From contig CM028907.1 of assembly GCA_016801845.1 (NCBI GenBank), positions 25,665,950 to 25,729,949 on the forward strand: a stretch of DNA of 64,000 nt. The letters are read 5' to 3'. The notes under the pieces were generated by a model that ran no database searches, had not been told where the DNA came from, and was given only the letters and a program-made list of their open reading frames with translations. Positions 1-11,545 of the stretch are shown here, piece after piece; position 1 is the stretch's first letter; each line of letters begins with the position of its first letter. The translations under genes and the position numbers were made by a program. The DNA is from Polydactylus sextarius. Taxonomy: Eukaryota; Chordata; Actinopteri; Polynemidae.

Positions 1-1484
1 ATATTTCATAGTGTAAAATAAAACGGTCTATACAGAGCTCCACAGAACGTCTTATTTTATCCCAGCATCACCACTCAATGGCTCCATGCGGTGATACTGA
101 ACACATAATACAGCCAAAGAAGCAGAGGTTTATATAATATAGTCTAATTTACAGTCTAATAGTACAATAGTCCATATAGTCCATAGTCTAATTTGCTCCT
201 GTAGTTTAAAAATTGGGCCGGTGATAGTTATCGGCACTTGTTAGCTGTAATGCTAATGCTAATGTGCTGGAGTGCTACAAGGGAGCACTACAACTACAAG
301 GCATGTGATTATTCGGTCACTTTTATTTTATTAATACATTTTATTAATTATTATTTTATTAATCTCAAATGCAAATTAAGACATCCAGTACCTTATACAA
401 AATCAGTAAACATAGAAGGAATCTGTGTAACTATATAAATAAGTAAAATGTGTATTAACTGTTGCAGACAGTAAATCAAGAAATCCTGCACTTAAGCTAT
501 TTGTGGGCATTTCCTATTCATAGTTGGACAGATTTTGTGATGTGTCATTATAGCATTGTTTAAAAATATATTGATTATCGCAGCATCGCTGTATTGTCAA
601 GTGTCAAGGTCCATGTAACGTGTATCGTGTATGGTATTAGGAAGTACCCTGTGATTCCCACTCCTGCTTTACATAAACCCAAAATAACATTTAAAGGGGA
701 CATAGAATGCATATTTTTGAATATTGTAAACTGTTCTTTGAGGTCTCCAAATAACATATATAATATTGATTGGGCTGAAAAAGTCCCAGGATCCTAAATG
801 ACCTAATACACCCTCTAGAATGAAACCACCAGTTCTCCCCTCCTACTCAGTAAGATCATTAATATTTAAATGAGCTGTGCACTGATTGGTTGGTTTACAG
901 CGAAGGCAAAGAAGGTCCTCCACTGAGTATAGTGACCAACAACAGCATTCAGAGTTAACTTCAACCTGTTTAATCCTGAGTCAGAGGAGTCAGATACTGA
1001 GGAGCAGCCAGTCGCCCAGAGACTGAAATGAATGTGTCAGAGCAGCAACTATATTGTAGCAAAGTGTGTGTTGGTGTCACATGAATGTGGTGGATGCCAA
1101 AATAAAAGGAAAATAAAGGTTAAAAGTAGAGGCAGAGATGAAGTTTGAGGTTCTGGTATTGTCTGTTTTACAATACCTGGCCAGTACCAATATTGTCTGT
1201 TTTGCAGCAAACTTCCAGAGGTTGTTTCTTCTTTCTGGCTTATTCTTTTACTAATTTGTCTGATTATTCTGATTATAACAAGTAAATAATAAATGAGTAT
1301 TAATAAATAAGTATTAGTTAAGTAAAAGCTATATGACATTGAATATTATGGAAAATTCTTTGATCTCAGGCTGTTGTAATATTAAATTGTCATCAATAAA
1401 AGTAACAAGGGAAAGACCTCTGAGGTTCAAACTAAGCGTCTGAGGTCTGTGTTGTGTGTCTTCCTGTCTCCTTGTCTCTGTCAG
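1..1484 (+). other. ncf4: intron upstream of the last ncf4 exon
   Basis: This stretch precedes the terminal ncf4 exon and shows no other exon that I can support, so it is read as the 3' part of the last intron; the donor lies outside the window. It ends in a pyrimidine-rich tract and an AG at 1483-1484. It is AT-rich and contains one transposon-derived block (691 to about 1180, listed separately). Several poly(A)-like AATAAA strings occur here but are intronic. Confidence 0.6.
691..1180 (+). mobile_element. TTAA-flanked non-autonomous DNA transposon, truncated copy
   Basis: The block opens with TTAA followed by AGGGGACATAGAATGC, the same end type as the element at 9388-9752 and the one near 30876. 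Its body from about 766 to 1080, plus a patch at 1142-1172, recurs in inverted orientation at 30930-31488 with only scattered differences, which marks it as an interspersed repeat. No matching right end was found, so the copy is truncated or diverged. There is no transposase ORF. A TTAA target site suggests a piggyBac-type source; that class call is inference. Confidence 0.6.
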
Positions 1485-1692
1485 AAACGTCTTCAAAGTG
1501 GATGACATCGCCCTGAACTACCGTGACCCTGAAGGCGACCTTATCCGCATCCTCGACAACGAGGACGTCCAGCTGATGATCAAAGAGGGCAGAGGTCAAC
1601 AGGGCAAGGTCAACAGACCTGTCAATCAGTTTCCATGGGAGCTACATGTGACCTTGGTGTCTGATTTTTCTGTTTACAACACTGAGGCCTGA
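1485..1692 (+). CDS. ncf4: ncf4 (p40phox) terminal coding exon, end of PB1 domain
   Basis: The exon encodes the C-terminus of neutrophil cytosolic factor 4 (p40phox). This protein binds p67phox through its PB1 domain and supports assembly of the phagocyte NADPH oxidase on phagosomal membranes. The reading frame starts with one base of a split codon at 1485, after a good acceptor (TTGTCTCTGTCAG), and ends at TGA 1690-1692. The 68 complete codons contain the acidic OPCA-type motif YRDPEGDLIRILDNEDVQLM, typical of PB1 domains that pair with a basic partner, and then the PWELHVT and VYNT elements found at the end of vertebrate p40phox. The PX and SH3 domains and the start of PB1 must lie upstream of the window. 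The insertion GQQGKVNRPVNQ makes the last loop slightly longer than in mammals as I remember them. Identification rests on recalled family similarity and is strong. Confidence 0.9.
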
Positions 1693-1900
1693 GAGACGCA
1701 AAGAACAGAAATCACCAGAAGTATAGAAGACCTTTCATTATATGAAAATCATGAAAGATTAATGTCTGATACATTTCACTTGGTAATCACTTGGTTATTT
1801 TACTATCATTTTACTTGAATGAATGCTTTAGTGTTGCTCCTGCTTGAAGTTGTTACTCCAAAAACTTTGATTTCATCAATAAAAACTTGTTGACTTTCAG
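1693..1900 (+). other. ncf4: ncf4 3' untranslated region with poly(A) signal
   Basis: A canonical AATAAA at 1878-1883 lies 186 bases after the ncf4 stop codon and is followed by a GT-rich stretch (TATATGTGTATTTGTTTG). This is the pattern of a cleavage and polyadenylation site, so the 3' UTR is probably about 200 bases long. The exact cleavage point is inferred. Confidence 0.65.
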
Positions 1901-4900
1901 TATATGTGTATTTGTTTGCATCAGCTAATCCCAGGCACGTTCAAAAATGTACTTTTTACATGTGTACAGATTGAAATAGCATCTCTCTACTCTGCAAACA
2001 CCACTGCTACTACACACACTACTATGGTCTACAATTAGAACCCTTTAATTTCTCACAAAAATACCTGGTTGGTGCTTCCATCTTCTCAGATTTGCAACTT
2101 TTCTCTAAACAGCATCACTAAAAACCTAATATCAGGACCCCTGATCTCACAAAAAGAGCGGTTTAAAGACATCACCTCATGATTCATGGTTATACGGAGA
2201 TTTTTCAATATTTAAGGACAGGAATATGAAAAGTTGATCTTACATTCAAATTATTTTCTACATTTGAAAGTGATTCTTTGCACCTTCTCCAGACTGTAAG
2301 ACTTAACCAGGAACAAAATTTTCCAAAACAAAACAATCGCTCAGTATTGATCAGTTCTTTCAATGCCCACATATTTTGTGATAATTCCATGCTCCAGGTC
2401 AAACTTTTTTTTTTTCTAAAAAGTGGACCTCTAAACAGTAATGAAAAACATTTTTGTGTATGTGCCTCAAAAGGCTGCATGTTCACATTTTGTCCATGTG
2501 TCTGCATTTCATTCACTCTTGCCTCAGGACATTTCAGATATTGCTTTTGCTGGCAGGACACTTTTTTCTCATCAATGCAAAGTTATTCGCCTCATACTCC
2601 CTTTTAACAACCACTCCCGGGCACTGTGGGAAGTTATGCATCTTTAAAAGTTGCTTACCACACCAGACGTGACTGATGCTCACCAAACTTTAGTGTAAAC
2701 ATCCTCATTCTGTTAAGTATTCAGGTGTGTGTTTTGTTTTATTCTTTTGAGTATGGTAAGCATTATTTGAAAAATGACAAAGCCAAGAAGAAAATGTATG
2801 TGTGACTGATTGTATTTGACAGTACCTTTGTTAATAGTAAGAGGAGATATTTTACTAGCAGTTTGGGGGATAAATCCAAGATAAAGGGAAACCCAGGGAA
2901 CTTGTTGGTGTTTAAGGTGCTTCATTCTTGTGTTAATAGGTTTTTTGGTGATGATGTAGTCCTGTGTGCAGCACAGTGACTTATGATACATTCTCACAGG
3001 CATGTTATCAGACTCTAAAACTGATAGATTATGTTGATGTTTGTGTACTGGAGCCTTAAAAAGCCGTAAAAAGTGCACTGTACTGAATGTAAATCACAAG
3101 GTGAAGCTAAGAAGAATTAAATGGATAACGAGGACGTGACCTTGATAAAACAGTTTGTCTCTGTGATCACTTTATATACATAATACAGTTTCCAATTACA
3201 TCTACCAGATTTTCCACCTGTGAAGAGAAAATGATTGGCACACACAGAAACACTGGTTTGACACTGGCAGACCTGGAGTAGAAATAAATCCTTTGTGGTG
3301 TCATTTAAAATGCAGCCTTGTGAGCACAGTCACTTTTTATCACATGTTTTCAGTCACTGTTTTGTTTTTCTTGTGATGAAAAGGAGAGCCCATCACCTCC
3401 ATCTTCCTAACCTGCTGTCACATTTCCCACTTACACTTTCCTGATACTTTCATCCAGGCAACATTATGTAGGTGAAGCTTCAAGTTGTGTTAAAAAATAC
3501 TCCTGGCTAGTTGTTGATCAGGTGTGTTCTGGGGTCTTTAGAGGAGTTAAGACTTGAGTTAAGGCAAAAGCCTTGAGCTTTTTATTTTTTAGATTGTTTT
3601 ATTTTTTATGAAATTGGTATTTGTAAATGGAAATGTTCAGATTCTGCTGCTGATGATTTTTGGTTTGAATTTGGATCACGACTGTCCAGCCATGAAAAGG
3701 TTGAACCTTAAACCACAAATGAACCACAAATCATCTAATTTGTGTAATGATACTACAGCTAGCAGCTAGTTAACCAATCATTGCAGTTTATGCAGTGCTT
3801 ATAATTACATATTACAATACATTAATGCTCCAATCAAAGCTTAAATTTCAGTGCACAACTGAAAGAACACCACAGAGGTCTACTGGGAATCTGAATCTTA
3901 TTAGCAGCTGCATCATTCACCGGAGAGCATTATATTCCTGAGCATTTAGATTTCACTGTTGGCCAGCCTGACCCTGTTTACTATTCAGTTACTTTAACGC
4001 CCTGTGTCTCATCCTTAGGCTGTTAACATCTCACAATCAAATGTGAGAGAGGAGAGACTCTACCAAATAGCATGTACTCAAGTCAACCTTTGTCCAGAAT
4101 TTAATTATAAACATTTGTGTTTGCTGCCATGATGGTGTATTGTACATCTAATTAGGCTCATAATGAATGTCATTAGGACCAAAGTCATGTCAACCTGTGA
4201 ACCAGCCGTATGCCATGAATAGTCAATGAATCATGTGGCATATGCTTAAATAGCACAGACTGAGAAATAATGAGGTGAAATTGTGTTTTACGTTTTCAAT
4301 TATAGCTTTATAATATGTGTATTCTGAACAGAACTGTAGGTAATCACAATTAGTAGAGGTCAAGAAAGAGCAGTGCTCTGCAAAGGGTCAAGTCCATTTA
4401 ACTGTTGCACATCAGCTGGTCTCTTAATGTGGACCTGGCAACTCACTATGGACTGCTGATAATGATGAAATCCAAAATGAATTCTGGCACCTGAAGGCTT
4501 GTTGTCCATGGCTGATACGGACTGAGAAAACTCTCCTCAGAGAACTGAAAAGGACTGCACATGGGCAAGAGACTGACTACCAGTGAAGCAGATGGAACAC
4601 TAACCCGTTGAAGTGCCAGTAAAGAATTCTGCCAAAAAAAGATAAAGAAAAGAGGATGCTTGAAGATGTGGAAACAAACAGAGGCACAGTTGATAAGAAA
4701 ACACAGGCAGAAGTGGGACACTTAACTGGAGCACAACCAAATAACCCTGAGAGACATGACACCTGGTCTGATCTGGCCTTAATACTCAGCTGGTAATCAG
4801 TTAAAATTTTTTAAGAGCCCTGGAAGAAACTCTTCTTCAAAATGATCTCTGGCAGTTCTTTTTTTTAAATTACTTAGTAAAAGTACAGTAGGTGCGTGAG

Positions 4901-7700
4901 CAATTGTAGAAGTGGTGTAAATGCATCCCCATTATTCAGATAGGAGATGTAAAGTTATAATTTTCTTACTCCATTTCAAACAGTCAAATGTTCAGCAATG
5001 GAAAGTGACTTTTCATTAACTTTTCATCTGAGTTTTGACTGGAATTTCATTTATTGACTTTTTCAGGTCTCTTTCAGTTCACGTGATTTTGCAGTAATAA
5101 AATCTAGTCTGCAACCATTTATGGCCCTTTCAATCTTGACCTAAAACAAACAAACATCACATTCTCCAATGTGCATGAATATTTTCCTTCATAAGAGTTG
5201 AGAACAATTAGGTTACAATGATCCACTTTTGAAATTATGTTTGTTAATCCCTACATAATGTTACAACTACATTGCTACTTTTGCGCTGTGACTAAACCCC
5301 TACATGTAAGATATCAGACATGGTAGATATCAGACTTTGAAGATGACCTGTGAGATTTGAGAATATCAGATGTGTGATTTAATACGGTTTAAAAATGTTT
5401 GATTATCTATATCATATGTTGACGTTGCCATGGTTTTACCCTTTCTTTGGACACAATGATATTATTTCCTGTTTTATTTCGGTAGTTGTATTTCTTATAT
5501 GTATGATGATGTTTTGGTTCCTGCCATCATCTGTTTCCCTCCTGTTCAATTGCCTGATTACATCTTGATTAGTACCAATTGTGTCTTGCTACCTCTGCCC
5601 CTTTGACTGGATGTACAGTAGCCTCTGGTATTTCCTTGTTCTTCAGTTTGGTAGCTTCATGTTCCTGTGCTTTTGTGGCTTCTGTTTGGATAGCCTCATA
5701 TTGGAGTTTGCTATTTTTGCTTGTCTGTCTGCTTGGACTTTAGGTTTTCATCATCTGCATGTAAGCCATGTTTTTTATGTTCTCACCAGTTCTGGTATGC
5801 ATTTGGGTCTCCCCTCCTCTGTTAACTGAAACAGACGTGTTGCAAGGCTGTACTTATATACAATCTTGTTTAACTTTGAAGATGCCTAGTAGCTTGTAAC
5901 TTGCTACCATTTAGGCTACATAATGTTTTACAAATATAATTTAAACATGATTCAATCAATTTTTTTTTAATTTTCTTGATTCAAGCCACCCAATTATTTA
6001 GACAAGTGGTCTTGATGCACTCAAACTAATCCTAACTAAGTAAATCTAAATACTAGTGAATGACTATTTACTCTTTCTTGATGTTATTCAAGGTGGTGTA
6101 GAAAAAGGATAATTGTTTTAAATTACATTTTTTTAGAATTAGACACAAAGTATACATTATAAGTGTTAGTTTTGGAGTTTCGGTAAGCATTTAGTCACAG
6201 AAGAAAGCACTGAATGATTTAAAAATTTGACTTGATTGTGTTTTATGAAAAAATAAAGCTGAAGTTTCTTTGCAATCCAACCAATGTTGGATCATCTGGC
6301 TACAATAATCCATAATATATTTGACTGGTTTCAGTCGGGACCATCTAGAGCTGTGCCGGCAGTGTGGCTAAAAATACCTTTGTGCAGTTACCACAGTAAC
6401 TGGCACCACTGTTTGCGATACCCTAAAAAGTCTGAAATCATCCTTTTCACCCTTTATGAGTAAGTTAGAGAGAGAGAGGTCTCTGATAAAACACACAGCT
6501 GTGAGGACACTGGAACTTATGTCAAAGACGCTGAAATGGCACCTCCAGGTTGTTCAGTGTTCTGAGTGACTGGTGAAATGCAAAGAGTTAAAGGACTTGA
6601 ATTTATGAACATGTGGTTGGTGGATGGTGTTAACATCCTCACTGCGGTTTCTTTCTCCTGGTATTTTCTTTACTTTCCTGACCTTCATTTCACCCTCTCC
6701 TCTTTCTATTCCTCGTTATTTCTCTCATTTAGCCACTCTGGTATTTTGAATCTTCACTTACTGGAAAAACAGGTTCCCGTTTACAGTAGGTACCTACTCA
6801 GAATAGCACAATGGATAAGTTCAATCACATCATGATAAGTTACTGCTCCTGCTGTGGCTGTAGTTGTGTTGGGAGATTGCTTTTTCAAAATCACATTACT
6901 CTAAGATCCAAATTGCTTTTGCAAGGGCTTTGCAGTGAGAAGGATATCCATTTAAAGTTTTCTGATAAGGTAAATCCTGCCATTAGTTTGAATTATGCAG
7001 CTTGTGAAAATTGTTTTTTGGCCCTTCTCATACAGGGTGGGCTAAGCATTTGTTGAACATGTACCTTTTCAATAGTATGTTGTGGTGTCATGTTCACAGC
7101 GGTGGGAAAAAGGTAAAATTAAAATCTTAAATGGTGACATGATTGGAGGATTGCTCTAATTTGGGTGCAATATTGATGGATGCTATTGTGCCACTGTGGA
7201 TAATGGTATCCATATTGAGGATGGTGTGATAATGGTTCTAGCAACAGCTCTGAAAATAAATCACTAAAGGTTATGAATCCAGAGGGATTTTTTGTGTGCT
7301 ATTTCTCAAGGCATAAAATTTGCAGTTGGCACTATAATCTCTAACTGTGCCCAAAATCACTCCCCCAGTAAACTGCAAATTGAGATTTCAGATGCTTAGG
7401 AATATTTTCCATTTCATTTTAGAAACCATGGAGTTTTGCATCTCTATATTGCAGAGCACTGTGTTGCAGGATTGTAAGGCCTGTGCCTGCCATGGATGCC
7501 ACAGAGTCACAATTTGGAAAATTCTGTTGTAAGCCTGATGATTTGACAGGGTAGGCTAGTTTTGATTGAACAACTACTGTGCACTTACTGAAACTCATGG
7601 TCACAACATTTCACTGTAACTGCCACCCACCAAAAAGAACAATTTACCATGTATGCCACTTTTTTCATGCAAGGTGGACTTTTACGTCACTATTGGTGCC
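1901..7700. other. intergenic, no gene supported
   Basis: All open frames here are short, lack recognisable motifs and have no convincing splice context. The DNA is AT-rich with few microsatellites. The part at about 4010-4330 has mixed-complexity, TAAT-rich sequence that resembles a conserved regulatory element, but this cannot be shown without alignment. Confidence 0.5.
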
Positions 7701-7714
7701 AACAGCATGAACTT

Positions 7715-7886
7715 ATAGATAGATAGATAGATTGATAGATGAGTGAAGGTAGACAGGAAGGTGGGGAGAAGAGTGAGGGCATTACACGCAGCAAATAATT
7801 GTCATAGCTGAGATTTGAACTGGCGACCACTGCACTTCTTGTGTGCCAAAGTGGTGCACCCTAACCATTCACCTATGTGGGCGCAC
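7715..7886 (-). mobile_element. tRNA-derived SINE with simple-repeat tail
   Basis: On the minus strand the element starts with a tRNA-like head: GCGCCCACATAGGTGAATGG resembles an A box, and CCAGTTCAAATCTC about 50 bases later resembles a B box of the internal RNA polymerase III promoter. It ends in a (CTAT)n tail, which is the TAGATAGATAGA run at 7716-7740 on the plus strand. Head, spacer and short-repeat tail in this order are typical of fish tRNA-derived SINEs. The family was not determined. Confidence 0.55.
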
Positions 7887-9387
7887 CCAGCCAGAGTTTT
7901 CACAGTTTAAAGTATGTTTGCGGTGCCTCCCATTTTCCACTATGTAGCTAAGATAGTGATAGCAATGGGAGTGTCCAATATTTCATTTATTATTTGCAAA
8001 GTTTTTGACCACCATGAGTGCATTATTTGGGTAATGTTGATGATAATGATATCCCAGCTTAAACTTGGAGACTTCAGTTTAATTTAATCTTTGCATTACT
8101 AACAGAGTGTACAGTTTGAAAGACGCGTGCTGTCACAGCTCAGTAAACAGGTATGACTCTAATGCATAACTCAGAGATGCAAGATGGAATATAATACTTA
8201 AGACGCACCAGGCAACAAAAGTGAAAGGGCCAGTAGTGTAGTGGCAGTGGCCAAGTCTAAAGGCAGGCAGCAGTTGGAAACAGTAGTGCAAAGATGTACA
8301 AGGGATCTGGGTCCAAAAGGGTCCAAAATTCTCACCTGCTCCACTTTAACAACTAGGGTTAGTGTTGGGCAGGTAAGAATGGCAGGGTAGTTTAGACCAC
8401 TCTAAACAATGAAATGGAGTGAGTCTGGGGACTGTTAAGGTCTAACAACAAACACTTTTAATTTGCATTTTGGGAACTGTTGGATCCAGGTTTTGAAGTC
8501 TTATTGAAGTAAAATACTAAACCAACCCTTCAAGGTCGGACCGTGCGGCAAACAAACTAGGTTGCACTGTTCAGTGTCTTGCTTGGATGCACCTGAGGGC
8601 AAAAGTGTCCCAAATGGCCACAGTCAGAAAGAGACACACAAAAACCTGCCATTACAGAGAGCAGTGAGACACAGTCAATTGTACATATTTTTTTTACTTT
8701 CAAAGACTCTTGACTTCAAAGACATCACAGCATTGCACAGTTTTGCATGTAAATCTTGGTGGAAATGTGAAAACTAAAGCGAGACAACCAGAGTGAGTGG
8801 TTGAAGTCTGTCAGGCCTCTGCATCCCTTACCAGCTGCAGTCCAAAGTGGGAACATACTTACCAGACTTATATCAAAGAGCAGCTTCCAATGCTGAACTT
8901 TACCTTCATCTTTTACCTGATAAGAGTGAGTCTTTCTAATTTCACAGGAGTAACCTCTTTTCTCTGCACTAAGCGTCTCATGTTTAAGCTTTGGTGTTGG
9001 GAAGTACTGCCACTCCTTGGTGTATATGAGGTACTGCAGACTCATCTGACAGCACAGACTGTAATTGGTGTTGTTAATTGCTACTGAAATCTCTTCTGGT
9101 TTTCACATTGCAGGTTCACGTCGCAGGTTATTTTTGAGCAGCACACAGCTGTGACGTGTTTCTGGTTGTAAAAGAAACAAAGATGAATGGTTGTTAATGG
9201 TGACACAGAGCCAAATAAAGACAAATTAGTATTTATGTGAATGTTTGTGTTTACATCTGTTTTCTGTTGTGGTGTCACACACATATTATCTTTACATTGT
9301 TATAAAACAGAAACTTTTACCATCTTAAATAATAATCATAAACATATATACCTAACACCAACCTAAACATGATTATAACCATAACCC
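7887..9387. other. intergenic, no gene supported
   Basis: No convincing exon is visible. The segment at about 8200-8340, with its AGGCAGGCAGCAGTTGG text, is reminiscent of interspersed fish repeats, but I cannot assign it. Confidence 0.45.
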
Positions 9388-9752
9388 TTAAAGGTGACAG
9401 AGAATCAAAAAGCGTTTTCACCTCATCTTTGTTGAAGAACCACCCATATTCAGGAACTGTTATAAGAAGGTCTGTCTGTGTAATGAAGCTGGTGAAGTTA
9501 CATTCATTTAAGTGACAGTGAACGAACCAATCAGTGTCAAGTGCTTGCATTTCATAATGAGGTTGCCAGTTAAGACTGAAAATATGCCAAATAGGTGAAA
9601 AAACACATTTAAAACCCCCCACCCTAAAATATCTTTCTCTGAGGTTTTTATGAAGCCTCTGAGACATCACACATCCAACCAACATTTTATTGTGTATATG
9701 TCACATCACAGAATGATCAAAACCATGTTCAACCATTCTCTGTCACCTTTAA
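9388..9752. mobile_element. miniature inverted-repeat element with TTAA ends
   Basis: The 18-base string TTAAAGGTGACAGAGAAT at 9388-9405 is repeated exactly in inverted orientation at 9735-9752. The outer four bases are TTAA on both sides, which fits a TTAA target-site duplication around terminal repeats that start AGGTGACAGAGAAT. The element between them is about 357 bp with no transposase, so it is non-autonomous. The ends resemble those at 691 and 30876, which begin AGGGGACATAGAATGC or nearly so. A piggyBac origin is inferred from TTAA alone. Confidence 0.7.
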
Positions 9753-11369
9753 ACAAACCTGTAAAATTATGAGAAATAACCCGAATGCCCTCACTAAGAT
9801 GGTTACAAACCAACATTTGTTTACAAAACTATATAGAGATGTACACACACACACACACACGTAAAAGATTGATCTCTCTCCGCTCCTGGTTTTTGGTTAT
9901 GACTTCAATCCATCTTTATATCATCCTGTTCCAGTTGCCAGATGTTCACCCTCCTCACCCTCATTTATTATCATGTAGAGATCTGTCATAGAGATTGCAC
10001 ACACAGAGACAACCACAACCACATGTTTTAGACAGACTTATAAAAAAGGGATAAATCATCAGGGAGTGTGACATTCGACAGTAACAGAAACAGTAGAATG
10101 AGATAATAAATCCAGTGCAGTATAGCAACCCTGTCACTTCACCGATTGTTTATTATTTAATTCTGTGCATCCCTATTGATTATTTCACAAGTTATTTTCA
10201 ATTATAAACTTATCTCATCAAATTATTATATGACTCTGCCCCTATGTTTTCATTTTCTGACACATGGAGGCACTGTTAAACAGATTGTTGTGGTTGTACG
10301 ACATGAACGAGTTGGAAGTACCATCAAGTATCATCCCCATCATCTTTAATGGATGTGTCATTCCATTTTTATTGAGATATTAGTACAAATATATAGATGA
10401 TATACGATGTTATAATTTATAAAACACTATATATATATGTGTGTGTGTGTACTATACTACGCTATATAAATACTTACACTATTATTAAACTGTAATTTTC
10501 AAAATTGAAAGAAATAAGGTTTGATGTTGAACTTGAAATGATTCTGTGAGACTGGAAAGTAAACAACTGCTAAAGAAATGTATGCCGACTAAGAGAATTA
10601 TACTAAAAAAGATGTATATAAGTAAAGAGTTTGTTGAATAAAAATTTGTACATTATATATGCTGGACAATGTTTCAAAGCCTTGTGATGAAGTCTAAGAC
10701 TCTTTAGAACAAGGTGCTGTAGGATTATGGAGGTTAACAGTGACACTAGCAGAGTACCAGCGTCTTCGTGTATGCTGGACTGTTGCTGAAAATAAATTAA
10801 TAAATTAATGCTCTTTGCCACAGTGTGGTGCTGTTGATCTGTTTCTTTGGCAATTGCCAGATGACTGTGTGCTGCAGAGAATCAGTGCATCTTTATCCAC
10901 ACAGTCCTCTTAATCAAGGTCGTCAGCATCAGGACCATAATCATCATCCCCATTAGCAGCATCCTGTAGATTAGATTCTAAGAAAAGAAAACAAAATTAC
11001 CCGTTCCCGCTGGCTGTTCTGCTTTGTTTGTGTTTCCGGGACTTTGGAAGCAGAAATACAGTTAGAACGTCACATCACATAACACCGACTCCTCCATGCT
11101 TCATTAGTTCCAGACATGTTGTGTTTGTTTGTTCCCACTTGTTTAAATATGAACCTTATTTCATGTGAGACTGAAAAACGTATGTGATTGATGCCATATT
11201 GCAGTCAGAAGAGGAGCATGACTGGATGAATCTACATGATACTGCAGTAAATTTCCCATCAAACCACAGGAGAGGAGGAGGAGGAGGGGTGTTCATATGG
11301 AGAAACTGATCGATACTGTCATCACCATTTAGACCTGCAGTTCTGGAGAGGTAGGCAGTCAGAGGAGGG

Positions 11370-11410
11370 TAGAGAGAGAGAGAGGGAGGGAGAGAGAGAG
11401 AGAGAGAGAG
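11370..11410. repeat. (GA)n microsatellite
   Basis: The run is mostly uninterrupted GA dinucleotides with one GAGGGAGG interruption near 11384. Confidence 0.9.
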
Positions 11411-11456
11411 CAAAGCAAATAAGTTAAGAAAGACCAGTGAACAGCACTTACAGTGA

Positions 11457-11545
11457 AAATGTTCAAACAGGGCGACTGGAGTCACACAGATGGCCAGACA
11501 CACACACACACAGAAGGTCAATTATGAAGCTGTGGAGGAGGCAGA
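11457..11545 (+). repeat. copy A of a dispersed repeat of about 80 bp
   Basis: This segment matches the minus strand of 23437-23516 with only a few substitutions and a difference in the length of an internal (CA)n. The shared core includes CTGGAGTCACACAGATGG, and further on a second common core, GGTCAATTATGAAGCTGTGG. Similarity fades on both sides. It does not match an element I can name. Confidence 0.6.
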
